53,544 nt of DNA from Coriobacteriia bacterium (GTDB lineage Bacteria; Actinomycetota; Coriobacteriia; Anaerosomatales; Anaerosomataceae), in the NCBI GenBank assembly GCA_030655755.1, contig JAUSOQ010000072.1, positions 1 through 53,544 on the forward strand, written 5' to 3'. The notes under the pieces were generated by a model. It did not search any database, was not told the DNA's origin, and saw nothing but the letters and a program-made list of their open reading frames with translations. A program made the position numbers and the translations under genes. Positions 1 through 7,788 of the stretch are shown here, piece by piece (positions within the stretch are counted from its first letter, which is position 1; the number at the start of each line of letters is the position of its first letter).

Positions 1-1
1 A

Positions 2-127
2 TCGGCGGCGCAACTCTATCGACTGTTAGACCCGGCAAACTACAGCAAGTCCGTCGACAGTATGCTTGAGCTTCTGAGCGTCCTTGGATGCGAAGTCGAG
101 CTATCGGTTCGAAAGCGGACGGCGTGA
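2..127 (+). CDS. C-terminal end of a probable HTH-type antitoxin-like regulator (partial at left edge)
   Basis: The window opens inside a reading frame that stays open for 41 codons and stops with TGA at 125-127. The visible end reads AAQLYRLLDPANYSKSVDSM followed by a segment with LGCEVELSVRKR. A final helix leading into a short basic beta strand of the type LGCEVELxVR is common at the C-terminus of XRE/HTH antitoxins and HicB-like regulators; that comparison is from memory. The N-terminus and any DNA-binding helix lie outside the window. No partner toxin can be recognised downstream. Family assignment is tentative. Confidence 0.45.
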   Translation, partial: SAAQLYRLLDPANYSKSVDSMLELLSVLGCEVELSVRKRTA

Positions 128-476
128 CCGTTCAGGAGGGCGCTCATCGGCGTTCGTAGGTCGCGAACTTGGGCTTCGACAGTCGGATCTTGAACGGCAG
201 CTCGGTGTCGGAGGACGGACTCCTCTTCGGCGATCTATTGATGGCTATCGATGTCTCGAGGCGGATATCGAGGTTCGTCGATTAGAGTTTCGAAGCGCAT
301 CGATACCACGTGCGCCCCAGGATATGCTCACCGGTCAGGAGAACAGGATCGCTGTGGGCGCTGCCGATCAACATCTTGTGGGCTTAGTAGAGGAGGGTGG
401 TGCACTGGGGGACGCGCCTTTTGCTAGGCTGTCAGTGGATCACACCGTCGCTGTTGGCAGGAAAGGATCTTCAAAG
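128..476. other. Intergenic stretch without a supportable gene
   Basis: About 350 bases between the antitoxin-like fragment and galE. One forward frame is open across the whole stretch and runs into galE, but the residues look random and no ribosome-binding site supports a start. In another forward frame, 160-285 is open for 41 codons with GC-rich third positions and contains the plausible peptide GLLFGDLLMAIDVSRRISRF before TAG at 283-285. That segment could be the remnant of a small gene such as a lost toxin partner. No terminator or convincing promoter was found. Confidence 0.3.
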
Positions 477-1454
477 ATGCGCATTCTTCTCACCGGCGGC
501 GCTGGCTACATAGGATCTGTGACCGCACGGATGCTGCTCGACGCGGGACACGACGTCGTGGTGCTGGACACGCTTGAGCGTGGACGGCGCGAGGCAGTGG
601 ACCCGCGTGCCACGTTCGTGCAGGGCGACGTGGGAGACGCTTCTGTGGTGCGCTCGGCGCTGGCGGGTGTCGATGCGGTCATGCACCTTGCCGGCTACAT
701 CGAGGTCGCTGAGTCGGTCGCGGACCCGGAGCGCTACTTCGCCAACAACGCCGAGCGTCCGGTCGTGATGCTGGAGACCATGCGGGATGCGGGTGTAGAC
801 GCGATCGTGTTCAGCTCCACCGCTGCGGTCTACGGTGAGCCGCAGTCACTGCTGCTGCTGGAGAGCGCTCCCACGAGTCCAGTGAACCCCTACGGCGCTT
901 CCAAGCTGCAGTTCGAACGTGAGCTGGCGGCGCGCGCCGATGAGGGGTTGCGTTCTATCGTGTTCCGCTACTTCAACGTCGCGGGAGCGTGGCCGGACGG
1001 GTCTCTCGGCGAGGCGCACGATCCGGAGACACATATCATCCCGCGCATCCTCTCGGCGATGGCGAGCGGGCAGCGCCGCTTCGAGGTCTACGGGAACGAC
1101 TACCCCACACCGGACGGCACCTGCGTGCGCGACTACATCCATGTGTGCGACCTCGCTCGCGCGCACGTGATCGCGCTGGAGCGTCTGCATGCGGGTGGAG
1201 AGGGCGGCACCTTCAACCTCGGCAACGGGGACGGCTTTTCCAACCTCGAGGTCGTTCGCACCTGCGCGCTGGTGACGGGTATAGATGTGGAAGTGGACTT
1301 CGGTCCGCGTCGCTCGGGTGACCCTGCTGCGCTGGTCGCTTCAAGCGCGCTTGCGCGCGAGGTCTTGGGCTGGAAGCCGGAGCGTGCGTCGTTTGAGATG
1401 ATCGTTGCGGACGCCTGGCGCTGGCATTTGGGATGCCGTAGTGCGCTAGACTAG
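477..1454 (+). CDS. galE: UDP-glucose 4-epimerase
   Basis: This 325-residue extended short-chain dehydrogenase interconverts UDP-glucose and UDP-galactose using bound NAD, supplying galactose for surface polysaccharides. The N-terminal NAD-binding motif GGAGYIG is at residues 7-13, the catalytic Ser region SSTAAVYG at 113-120, and the YxxxK pair is Y139/K143 in YGASK. The FRYFNVAGA and DYIHVCDLA segments are typical of GalE. The frame is open upstream to position 84, but ATG 477 is chosen because AGGAAAGGA lies just upstream and the family N-terminus MRILLTGGAGYIG begins there. The length is normal. wecB follows 39 nt later, probably co-transcribed. Other UDP-sugar epimerases of the family cannot be fully excluded. 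Confidence 0.9.
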   Translation: MRILLTGGAGYIGSVTARMLLDAGHDVVVLDTLERGRREAVDPRATFVQGDVGDASVVRSALAGVDAVMHLAGYIEVAESVADPERYFANNAERPVVMLETMRDAGVDAIVFSSTAAVYGEPQSLLLLESAPTSPVNPYGASKLQFERELAARADEGLRSIVFRYFNVAGAWPDGSLGEAHDPETHIIPRILSAMASGQRRFEVYGNDYPTPDGTCVRDYIHVCDLARAHVIALERLHAGGEGGTFNLGNGDGFSNLEVVRTCALVTGIDVEVDFGPRRSGDPAALVASSALAREVLGWKPERASFEMIVADAWRWHLGCRSALD

Positions 1455-1493
1455 GCACGGCAACACAAGGCTCGTCCCGCCAAAGGGGGCTCC

Positions 1494-2582
1494 ATGCGTC
1501 TGATCGTCGTTGTTGGTGCACGTCCCAACTTCATCAAAGTCGGTCCGCTCATGCCGGCGTTGCTCTCGGCAGGTATAGACGCGAAGCTGGCGCACACCGG
1601 CCAGCATTATGATGCGGCGATGTCGGACGTCTTCTTCACCGATCTTGAGATTCCCAAGCCCGAGTGGTTCCTCGGTGTGGGAAGCGGTACGCACGCGGTG
1701 CAGACCGGCACGGCGATGATGAAGCTCGAGGAGCTCTTCGCCGCCGAGCGCCCGGATGCGGTCATGGTGGTCGGCGACGTGAACTCCACGCTGGCCGCCG
1801 CGCTCGCCGCCGCCAAGCTCAACATCCCGGTCGTCCACCTCGAGGCGGGACTGCGCTCGCGCGACATGTCCATGCCCGAGGAAGTGAACCGCCTGGTGAC
1901 CGACCAGCTCTCGGCGATGCTCCTCACACCCGTTCGCGAGGCCGACTCGAACCTGCTCGCGGAGGGCGTTGACAGCTCCCGCATCCATCTGGTGGGCAAC
2001 ATCATGGCCGAGTCCGTGCTGCGCAACCTGCCGCGCATCGAGGGTCGCGATGTGTGCGGGCGTTACGGCCTCAAGCCACGTGAGTATGTGCTCGTCACGA
2101 TCCATCGTCCCGAGAACACCGACCATCCCGAACGCCTCAGCGAGATCGTCTCGTCCCTGCTGGCGTCACCATTACCGGTCCTGTTCCCCGTGCACCCCCG
2201 CACGCGTCCTTTGCTGGCCGAACACGGTATGGCCGAGGACGCACCCGGTGTCGTGTTGGTGGAGCCTGTGGGCTATCTCGATATGCTCGCCCTTCAGCGG
2301 GATGCGGCCGCTATCGTCACCGACTCCGGTGGCGTACAGGAGGAGTCGTGCATGGTGGGAACGCCGTGCGTCACCGTGCGGCGAAACACCGAGCGCTACA
2401 TCACCGTCGAGGTGGGGGCGAACCGGCTCGTCTCGGCCCAAAGCGCCGCGATCAAGCCCGCACTCGCCGATGCACTCGCGTCCGACCGCACGTGGCAGGT
2501 GCCCGAGCGGTGGGATACGGAAGTCGCTGCACGTGTCGTCAAAGCGCTGCAGAGCGGCGTGGCGCCGCTTATGGGCTGCTAG
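1494..2582 (+). CDS. wecB: UDP-N-acetylglucosamine 2-epimerase (non-hydrolysing)
   Basis: This cytoplasmic enzyme of 362 residues interconverts UDP-GlcNAc and UDP-ManNAc for teichoic acid, enterobacterial-common-antigen-like or capsule precursors. Family hallmarks are GARPNFIKVGPLMPAL near the N-terminus, GDVNSTLAAALAA, HLEAGLRS, VTIHRPENTD and, near residue 280, TDSGGVQEES. Length matches the family. ATG 1494 follows an AAAGGGGG ribosome-binding site. It lies behind galE with a 39-nt gap. A TAGACT hexamer at 1447-1452, overlapping the galE stop, could be a weak internal -10 box, but no -35 is visible. The neighbourhood points to cell-surface sugar nucleotide supply; the polymer served is not encoded here. 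Confidence 0.92.
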   Translation: MRLIVVVGARPNFIKVGPLMPALLSAGIDAKLAHTGQHYDAAMSDVFFTDLEIPKPEWFLGVGSGTHAVQTGTAMMKLEELFAAERPDAVMVVGDVNSTLAAALAAAKLNIPVVHLEAGLRSRDMSMPEEVNRLVTDQLSAMLLTPVREADSNLLAEGVDSSRIHLVGNIMAESVLRNLPRIEGRDVCGRYGLKPREYVLVTIHRPENTDHPERLSEIVSSLLASPLPVLFPVHPRTRPLLAEHGMAEDAPGVVLVEPVGYLDMLALQRDAAAIVTDSGGVQEESCMVGTPCVTVRRNTERYITVEVGANRLVSAQSAAIKPALADALASDRTWQVPERWDTEVAARVVKALQSGVAPLMGC

Positions 2583-2628
2583 CGGGGCGGAACACGAAAC
2601 CGGGGTACCCCTTGTCATGCGAAAACGC

Positions 2629-2634
2629 TAGAAT
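2629..2634 (+). promoter_or_regulatory. Possible -10 element for tRNA-Val
   Basis: TAGAAT about 34 nt upstream of the mature tRNA end would place transcription start near 2641. No good -35 lies at standard spacing; the TTGTCA at 2612-2617 is only 11 nt away. The same TAGAAT hexamer recurs upstream of cmk and the FMN riboswitch. Confidence 0.3.
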
Positions 2635-2667
2635 GGTCGTCGCCGCTCTTGGGTGGCGGATAGGTGC

Positions 2668-2742
2668 GGGCGATTAGCTCAGTGGGAGAGCGCTTCCTTC
2701 ACACGGAAGAAGTCACAGGTTCAAATCCTGTATCGCCCACCA
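2668..2742 (+). tRNA. tRNA-Val (anticodon CAC)
   Basis: The 75-nt cloverleaf folds fully. The acceptor arm GGGCGAT (2668-2674) pairs with ATCGCCC (2732-2738). The D-arm is GCTC/GAGC, the anticodon stem CTTCC/GGAAG encloses the loop TTCACAC, and the T-arm ACAGG/CCTGT encloses TTCAAAT. The anticodon CAC reads GUG valine codons. The terminal CCA is encoded (2740-2742). Confidence 0.96.
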
Positions 2743-2750
2743 GTGAATCT

Positions 2751-2782
2751 CGAAGGGCTCCGGCTTTTTCCGGGGCCTTTCG
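2751..2782 (+). terminator. Hairpin after tRNA-Val, probable terminator
   Basis: Two 13-nt arms (2751-2763 and 2770-2782) pair completely with only two G-U wobbles around a T-rich 6-nt loop, starting 8 nt after the tRNA CCA. The downstream sequence (TTGTGTCC) is only weakly T-rich, so termination may be inefficient or the hairpin may act in tRNA 3' processing. Confidence 0.55.
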
Positions 2783-2831
2783 TTGTGTCCGCTGTCGAAT
2801 CAGCGACCGCTCGGCGCAAGGAGCCTCATTC

Positions 2832-2847
2832 TGTGACGGCTGTCACT
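2832..2847. promoter_or_regulatory. CRP/FNR-family-like palindrome upstream of a secreted-protein gene
   Basis: TGTGA, six bases, then TCACT: one base short of the CRP consensus TGTGA-N6-TCACA, with a perfect inner inverted repeat GTGAC/GTCAC. It lies 83 nt upstream of the start codon at 2930. No clear promoter could be paired with it, so its regulatory role is a guess. Confidence 0.3.
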
Positions 2848-2929
2848 CAGAGCCGGGTAGTACAGAACGATGGACTACATGTTGCTTCCCGAAAGGCGAC
2901 CGGGCTTTGCGCTACAGGAGGTAGTTTTG

Positions 2930-3379
2930 ATGAAGAAGATGATCGCAGTTCTTACCACAGTGGTCCTGCTCTCGGTCCTGGTTGTACCGGGTACCGCGTT
3001 GGCCGCCAAGGGCGGCAACGACAAGGTGAAGAACACGCCGCCCGGGCAGGCGAAGAAAGAAGCGCCCGTTGACCCGGACGCAGTAGCTGACGTTCCAACT
3101 GAGGACACGAGTGCGGACGTTGTCGGTTCCGAGAAGCACTTCAAGAAGGTACATCGCGAGCAGGTGCGCGTCTCTGAAGAGGGCTCGGCGACCGTTGAGC
3201 CCAAGAAGACCGGTATCGCCAATGCGCTGTCTCGCATCGAGGTCAATCTGGAGCGTGCTCAGCAAAAGGTCCTCGACGGCACCAAGAAGGCGCTTCCGCC
3301 AGGTCTCGTGCGTGTCTACGAGAAGTTCATGAGCTGGCTTGGCATGACTCCGGACGAGTCGACCCCCGATGATAGCTAG
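2930..3379 (+). CDS. Small secreted protein of unknown function
   Basis: I do not recognise the family. The 149-residue product has a clear signal peptide: Met-Lys-Lys, a hydrophobic core to about residue 20, and an AxA-type site in PGTALA followed by AKGG. The mature part begins with a Lys/Gly-rich linker KGGNDKVKNTPPGQAKK, a motif type I recall from exported proteins of high-GC Gram-positives. It continues with an acidic Asp/Glu/Thr segment and ends in an amphipathic region RIEVNLERAQQKVLDGTKKA that may be helical. ATG 2930 is preceded by AGGAGGT; upstream in-frame ATGs lack a ribosome-binding site. The stop overlaps the convergent oxidoreductase gene by 4 nt. Export by the Sec route is inferred. 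Confidence 0.75.
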   Translation: MKKMIAVLTTVVLLSVLVVPGTALAAKGGNDKVKNTPPGQAKKEAPVDPDAVADVPTEDTSADVVGSEKHFKKVHREQVRVSEEGSATVEPKKTGIANALSRIEVNLERAQQKVLDGTKKALPPGLVRVYEKFMSWLGMTPDESTPDDS

Positions 3380-4722
3380 CCTGTCGTCCAGTTGATGGCT
3401 TCAGACAGCGCCGGGTGTATGGCTCGCGTGGCTGCTATCTGTGCGATCGTCGATCCTGTGCGCACTGCAAGCGCGTACGTGTAGATGAGGTCGGATGCAT
3501 CGCGTCCCACGATGTGCGCACCCAAGACGGTCCCGTCCTCGGCGATGACCACTTTGATGAACCCGGTGCGCCTATCGGTGATGATCGCGGCGCCCACGTA
3601 CTCCAACGTGCCGCGCAACACGCGATGCACTATGCCGCGCTGTGTCGCCTGAGCCTCCGTAAGGCCCACTTGGGCCAGCTCTGGCACCGTGAAGCATGCG
3701 GAGGGTATAGCGCTGGTGTCGACCATCTGGGGTTGCCCTGTGATGATCGAACGGGCGACGTGGCTGCCATGTACGCTTGCGATCGGCGTGAGCATCGTAA
3801 GGCCGGTCGCATCTCCTGCGAACCAGACGCGCTGATTGGTGGAGCGTAGCGCGCTGTCGAGGGCCGGCCTGCCGTTGCGGTCGCGCTCGATCCCTGCCGC
3901 GTCGAGTCCAAGATCGTCGAGATTCGCCCGTCGCCCGGTCGCCATGAGTACACGTTGGGTCGGGAGATATCGTGGGACACCATCGTCGGCTGTGTACTCG
4001 ACGGTAAGATCGCCCGCCATACCGGTGATGCCGGTGACCGACGCGCCGCGGATGAAGACGGCGCCGAGTCGCTGTAGTTCGCCGATGGCGATGGCCACGG
4101 TCTCCTGGTCGAACGGTGTCAGGACGGTGTCGCGCACGAGCACCGTGACCGCGGTGCCGAACGACGCATAGATCCCGGCGAACTCCATCGCGATGTAGCC
4201 CGCGCCGATGATGACGAGCGACTCGGGAAGCTCCGGATAGCGGAGTGCGTCGTCGCTGATGTCGGCGAGCTCGGCGCCGGGTATCGGCGGGATGATCGCA
4301 TGCGAGCCGGTCGCCACGACGATGGCATCGGGTTCGTAGACGGTCTGTCCTGCGATGACCTCGGTACTGGAGAGGAAGCGAGCGGCCTCTGTAAGATGCC
4401 GGATGCCGCGAGACGCCATGAGGTCTTCCTGGTCTCCGGCGTAGGTCTCCTGGGAGTGCCACTTCCACGCCAGCACACTCGGCCAGTCAAGTTCGACACC
4501 GCTTGTCAGGACGCCGAACTCATCTGCGTGCTGCACGTCGCGGTAGGCCATCGCCGAGTTGAAGAGCGCCTTTTTGGGGATGCAGCCGTGCCAAAGACAC
4601 GTGCCGCCGACCTTGTCGGGTTCGGCGACCGCCACAGAGAGTCCCTCGGCTGCTACCGCGCGCGACGCGGCGTTTCCGGCAGTGCCGCCGCCGATCACGA
4701 AGACATCGATGTGTTCGGCCAT
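3376..4722 (-). CDS. Class I pyridine nucleotide-disulfide oxidoreductase (mercuric reductase/dihydrolipoamide dehydrogenase-like)
   Basis: This 448-residue flavoprotein has an N-terminal FAD motif GGGTAGNAAS (11-20) and a redox-active disulfide in GGTCLWHGCIPKKAL (C42 and C47). The NAD(P)-binding motif is GAGYIAMEFA (173-182), and the C-terminal dimerisation domain carries the catalytic His in HPALSEAINW. It transfers electrons from NAD(P)H to a disulfide or metal substrate. The spacing C-4-C matches dihydrolipoamide dehydrogenase, mercuric reductase and related enzymes; neither lipoyl-domain partners nor mer genes are nearby, so the substrate is unknown. The frame extends further upstream, but ATG 4722 follows GAGGAGG. 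It is divergent from the ABC-F gene and ends tail-to-tail with the secreted-protein gene through a shared CTAG. Confidence 0.85.
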   Translation of the reverse strand: MAEHIDVFVIGGGTAGNAASRAVAAEGLSVAVAEPDKVGGTCLWHGCIPKKALFNSAMAYRDVQHADEFGVLTSGVELDWPSVLAWKWHSQETYAGDQEDLMASRGIRHLTEAARFLSSTEVIAGQTVYEPDAIVVATGSHAIIPPIPGAELADISDDALRYPELPESLVIIGAGYIAMEFAGIYASFGTAVTVLVRDTVLTPFDQETVAIAIGELQRLGAVFIRGASVTGITGMAGDLTVEYTADDGVPRYLPTQRVLMATGRRANLDDLGLDAAGIERDRNGRPALDSALRSTNQRVWFAGDATGLTMLTPIASVHGSHVARSIITGQPQMVDTSAIPSACFTVPELAQVGLTEAQATQRGIVHRVLRGTLEYVGAAIITDRRTGFIKVVIAEDGTVLGAHIVGRDASDLIYTYALAVRTGSTIAQIAATRAIHPALSEAINWTTG

Positions 4723-4756
4723 GAGATGACCTCCTCGAGGTGTTAGACTGCTTGAC
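4723..4756. promoter_or_regulatory. 34-nt divergent start region with a palindromic Shine-Dalgarno core
   Basis: Only 34 nt separate the start codons of the oxidoreductase (minus) and ABC-F (plus) genes. The palindrome CCTCGAGG (4733-4740) supplies GAGG on both strands: part of GAGGAGG for the minus gene, GAGGTG on the plus strand. TAGACT at 4744-4749 sits 7 nt before the GTG at 4757, as expected for a -10 box of a leaderless transcript. On the minus strand, GATAAT (4765-4760) inside the ABC-F start could be the opposite -10 box. Confidence 0.4.
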
Positions 4757-6739
4757 GTGATTATCACCGCAGACCATGTTACGAAAACCTTTGGCGAACG
4801 CGTCCTGTTCAAGGATGCGTTCATTCGCGTTGGCGGTCGTGACCGCGTGGCGCTCGTCGGTCCCAACGGCGCCGGCAAGACGACCCTGCTCGAGATCTTG
4901 GCAGGGGAGCAGGACTGCGACGGCGGGCGCGTCATCACGCCCAAAGACGTCGTCATCGGCTATCTGCGCCAGGAAGCGATCGAGATGGCGGGCTCGACGG
5001 TGCTGGCCGAGGTGATGAGCGTGGCCTCCCATGTCACCTCGCTGGAACATCGCATCAGGGTGCTGGAGGAAGATATCGCCGTGACTCCGGAGGGCGAGGA
5101 GCTTGAGCGCCTGCTGGAGGAGTACGGTCGCTTGCGCGATCGGTTCGAGCACCTCGGCGGCTACACGCTCGAGTCTGATGCGCGTGCGGTGCTCATGGGT
5201 CTGGGCTTTAAAGAACGCGACCTTACGCGTGATACCGCCGAGTTCTCCGGCGGGTGGCTCATGCGTATCGCCATGGCCAAGTTGCTGCTCCAGCAGCCTG
5301 ACCTGCTGCTGCTGGACGAACCCACCAACCACCTCGATCTAGAGTCGGTCACCTGGCTTGAAGGATTCCTGCGCGGTTATGACGGCGGGATCATCCTGGT
5401 GAGCCACGACCGTGCGTTCATGGACGGTTTCGTGGACCATGTCGCCGAGATCGACCAGCGCAGACTCACTGTCTACAAGGGCAACTACGAGCAGTACCTC
5501 GCCGCCAGGGAGCTGGCGCTTGAGCAGTTGAAGGCGGCTTTCGTCCAACAGCAGCGCAAGATCGCTGACACGCAGCAATTCATCGAACGTTTCCGCTACA
5601 AGCAGACCAAAGCCAAGCAGGTCCAGAGCCGGGTGAAGATGCTCGAGAAGATAGAGATCATCGAGCTGCCCGAAGAGCGCAAGACCGTTCGCTTCGCGTT
5701 CCCGCAGCCGGAGCGTACAGGTGAAGAGGTCATATGTCTGGAGGGCGTGCGCAAGGCCTACGGCGACCTTGTCGTCTACAAAGGCCTCGACTTCACTCTT
5801 TATCGCGGAGATAAGATCGCCCTGGTAGGCCCTAACGGCGCCGGGAAGTCCACGCTGCTCAAGATGCTTGCGGGCGTTTTAGATCCCGACGCAGGGACAC
5901 GTCGTCTCGGCCATAAGGTCACCGTGTCCTACTTCGCGCAGCACCAGCTCGAGGCCCTTGACGGTCGCAACACGGTGCTTGCCGAGCTGGACTCAGCAGC
6001 TCCCGGTTGGACGCAGCAGGAGGCGCGGCGTCTTCTCGGCGCGTTCCTGTTCCATGGCGACGACGTTCAGAAGAAGGTACGTGTGCTCTCGGGTGGCGAG
6101 CGGGGACGGCTCGCGCTTGCCAAGATGCTCGTGCATCCGGCGTCGTTCCTGTGCCTGGACGAGCCCACCAATCACCTGGATATCGCGTCGAGTGACGTGC
6201 TCGAGCAGGCGTTGCGGGCCTACAGCGGCACACTTGCGCTCATCACCCATGACCGGCATCTCATCCGTGCGATCGCGACCAAGATCGTCGAGGTCGCAGA
6301 CGGCGGGGTGACCTTCTACGACGGCGACTACGACTACTATCTGTTCAAGCGCGAGCAGATGGCCGCGGCGGGGGAGAGTACAGCCCGGGCCGTAAAGGCG
6401 GATGTGCCTCCCGCGCGCGGTCAAGATCCGGTGAAGACGGTCGTTTCAGGTCCCAAGACCAAAGAGCAGAAACGTGTCGAAGCAGAAGTTCGCAACCGAC
6501 TGTATCGTGTGGGCAAGGACGCGAAGTTGCGAGAGAAAGACGCCGAGAAGGCGCTGGCCGAGGCGCACGCCCGGCATGACCGGTTGCTTGCTGAACTCGC
6601 TGAACCGGAGATGTACGCTGACAACAGGCACTTTGTCGAGATGATGACGGCGTATAGCGAGGTCAAACAGGCGCTGCCAAGACTCGAGGAGGCCTGGTTG
6701 GCCGCTGTGGAGGAGCTGGAACGACTCGCTGAAGAGTGA
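4757..6739 (+). CDS. ABC-F family ATPase (Uup/YheS-type)
   Basis: The 660-residue protein carries two ABC ATPase domains and no membrane segments, as in ribosome-associated ABC-F factors. Walker A motifs are GPNGAGKT near residues 35-42 and GPNGAGKS near 358. Signature sequences are FSGGW near 162 and LSGGERGR near 445, and Walker [10 protein letters not shown] occurs in both domains. The interdomain linker has the typical charged [19 protein letters not shown] stretch. After residue 540 a charged C-terminal extension is predicted to form a coiled coil, as in Uup. The first signature has Trp where Glu is usual. GTG 4757 fits the family start MI[10 protein letters not shown]. It may be translated from a leaderless mRNA. 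A role in translation or resistance is a family-level inference. Confidence 0.92.
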   Translation: MIITADHVTKTFGERVLFKDAFIRVGGRDRVALVGPNGAGKTTLLEILAGEQDCDGGRVITPKDVVIGYLRQEAIEMAGSTVLAEVMSVASHVTSLEHRIRVLEEDIAVTPEGEELERLLEEYGRLRDRFEHLGGYTLESDARAVLMGLGFKERDLTRDTAEFSGGWLMRIAMAKLLLQQPDLLLLDEPTNHLDLESVTWLEGFLRGYDGGIILVSHDRAFMDGFVDHVAEIDQRRLTVYKGNYEQYLAARELALEQLKAAFVQQQRKIADTQQFIERFRYKQTKAKQVQSRVKMLEKIEIIELPEERKTVRFAFPQPERTGEEVICLEGVRKAYGDLVVYKGLDFTLYRGDKIALVGPNGAGKSTLLKMLAGVLDPDAGTRRLGHKVTVSYFAQHQLEALDGRNTVLAELDSAAPGWTQQEARRLLGAFLFHGDDVQKKVRVLSGGERGRLALAKMLVHPASFLCLDEPTNHLDIASSDVLEQALRAYSGTLALITHDRHLIRAIATKIVEVADGGVTFYDGDYDYYLFKREQMAAAGESTARAVKADVPPARGQDPVKTVVSGPKTKEQKRVEAEVRNRLYRVGKDAKLREKDAEKALAEAHARHDRLLAELAEPEMYADNRHFVEMMTAYSEVKQALPRLEEAWLAAVEELERLAEE

Positions 6740-6759
6740 GGGAAGTTCGAGAGATTATA

Positions 6760-6783
6760 ACATTGTAACAATGTTTACAATGT
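6760..6783. promoter_or_regulatory. Operator-like triple heptamer upstream of nuoA
   Basis: ACATTGT (6760-6766), one A, then its inverted copy ACAATGT (6768-6774), forming a perfect 15-bp palindrome. Two bases later comes a further direct copy, ACAATGT (6777-6783). The third copy overlaps the -35 hexamer of the nuo promoter, so a bound regulator should occlude RNA polymerase. The region is strikingly AT-rich against its surroundings. I cannot assign it to a known regulator; it is not a Rex, FNR or LexA consensus. Confidence 0.65.
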
Positions 6784-6803
6784 CACAGACTTCATGCTAT
6801 AAA
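6774..6803 (+). promoter_or_regulatory. Promoter of the nuo operon
   Basis: -35 TTTACA (6774-6779), an 18-bp spacer and -10 TATAAA (6798-6803), giving a start near 6810 and a leader of about 29 nt before the nuoA GTG. It is the best sigma-A-type promoter in the window and the only one ahead of the 11-gene complex I operon. It overlaps the operator-like repeat. Confidence 0.65.
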
Positions 6804-6838
6804 GCCGAAAACCAGTTGGCAGGAATGGGGGGCGATCG

Positions 6839-7207
6839 GTGCAGTTTGCGTCTTCAGACAGCGTTCTGTTCGTGCTGGGGTTGGCTGCTGGTCCGGTCAT
6901 CGTACTGCTCATTCTCTTCGGCGTGAGTCGGCTCCTTGCGCCGCGTTCTCCAAGTGGGGCCAAGAACACCGCCTACGAGTGCGGGATCCCGCAGCAGGGA
7001 TCGCCATGGCGACCAGTCAACCTGCGGTTCTCCACGATCGCGCTACTCTTCGTGATCTTTGACGCAGAGACAGTCCTACTGTTCGCTGTGGCTCCCGGTG
7101 TGAGGGGCTCGGTGATCGGCGCAATCGAGGTCGGCTCCTTCGTCTTCTTCCTGAGCTTCGGTCTTTACTACGCATGGCGGAAGGGAGCCCTACGGTGGCC
7201 CTCGTAG
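6839..7207 (+). CDS. nuoA: NADH-quinone oxidoreductase subunit A
   Basis: This 122-residue membrane subunit of complex I lies next to NuoH at the quinone-site end of the membrane arm. Three transmembrane segments are visible near residues 8-30, 60-82 and 90-112. The conserved YECGIPQQG loop and FDAETVLLF helix identify NuoA. It starts with GTG 6839, behind GGGGGGCGA. It is the first gene of the nuo operon and directly follows the operator and promoter. It overlaps nuoB by 13 nt. Confidence 0.92.
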   Translation: MQFASSDSVLFVLGLAAGPVIVLLILFGVSRLLAPRSPSGAKNTAYECGIPQQGSPWRPVNLRFSTIALLFVIFDAETVLLFAVAPGVRGSVIGAIEVGSFVFFLSFGLYYAWRKGALRWPS

Positions 7208-7788
7208 ACGACCTCGGCAAGGCGCTCGATCGCTCTCCGGGCGGGAGCATCATCCTCACGAGTGTGGACGCGATCTTGGACTGGTCGCGCGGCAAGTCGC
7301 TCTGGACGATGCCCATGGGCACGGCGTGTTGTGCCATGGAACTGATCGCTGCGTCGTTCTCGAAGTTCGATTTCGACCGGCACGGGACGATCCCGCGTCC
7401 TGACCCTCGGCACACCGACGTCATGGTGGTGGCAGGCACGATCACCCATAAGATGGCTCCCGCAGTGAAACTCCTCTACGCGCAGATGCCGGAACCGAAG
7501 TGGGTCATCGCGATGGGTAACTGCGCGATCTCTGGCGGTATCTTCTACTACGACACGTACTCTGTGGTTCGCGGCGTCGACGAGTTCTTGCCGGTGGACG
7601 TCTACATCGCCGGATGTCCGCCACGACCGGAGGCGCTGCAAGACGCCATCTTCCAGCTGCGCAAGAAAGTCGCGGGTGAGTCGATCGCATCTGGACGCGA
7701 GCGCAAGGTGGAGTATCTACTTCCCCGGCCTGAGGATCCCCGTAAGGGTGACCTCGCCGCTGAGGCCGAAGACGGTGAGGACCGGTGA
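7195..7788 (+). CDS. nuoB: NADH-quinone oxidoreductase subunit B
   Basis: The product has 197 residues and is the connecting subunit that holds cluster N2, the last Fe-S centre before quinone. All ligands are present: the tandem Cys pair in GTACCAMEL, one Cys in GNCAISGG and one in AGCPPRPEAL. ATG 7174 is possible, but GTG 7195 is preferred because GGAAGGGAG sits about 8 nt upstream, whereas ATG 7174 has no ribosome-binding site. The C-terminus is acidic and extends beyond the core. It overlaps nuoA by 13 nt and nuoC by 4 nt, implying translational coupling. N2 should receive electrons from the NuoI position, here a fusion protein. Confidence 0.93.
   Translation: MALVDDLGKALDRSPGGSIILTSVDAILDWSRGKSLWTMPMGTACCAMELIAASFSKFDFDRHGTIPRPDPRHTDVMVVAGTITHKMAPAVKLLYAQMPEPKWVIAMGNCAISGGIFYYDTYSVVRGVDEFLPVDVYIAGCPPRPEALQDAIFQLRKKVAGESIASGRERKVEYLLPRPEDPRKGDLAAEAEDGEDR

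Noticed and set aside
84-476. N-terminal extension of galE by 131 residues
   Set aside because: The extension has no family similarity I can see and no ribosome-binding site; GalE starts at its Rossmann motif with a good site before ATG 477.
2783-2929. Cyclic-di-GMP or other riboswitch before the secreted-protein gene
   Set aside because: Fragments such as GCGCAAGGAGCC and GAGCCGGGTAG recall the GEMM motif, but the required helices and receptor elements do not line up.
2653-3072. Overlapping open frames across tRNA-Val (139 and 86 residues)
   Set aside because: They read through the tRNA (SVGERFLHTEEVTGSNPVS-type peptide), a classic spurious translation, and lack ribosome-binding sites.
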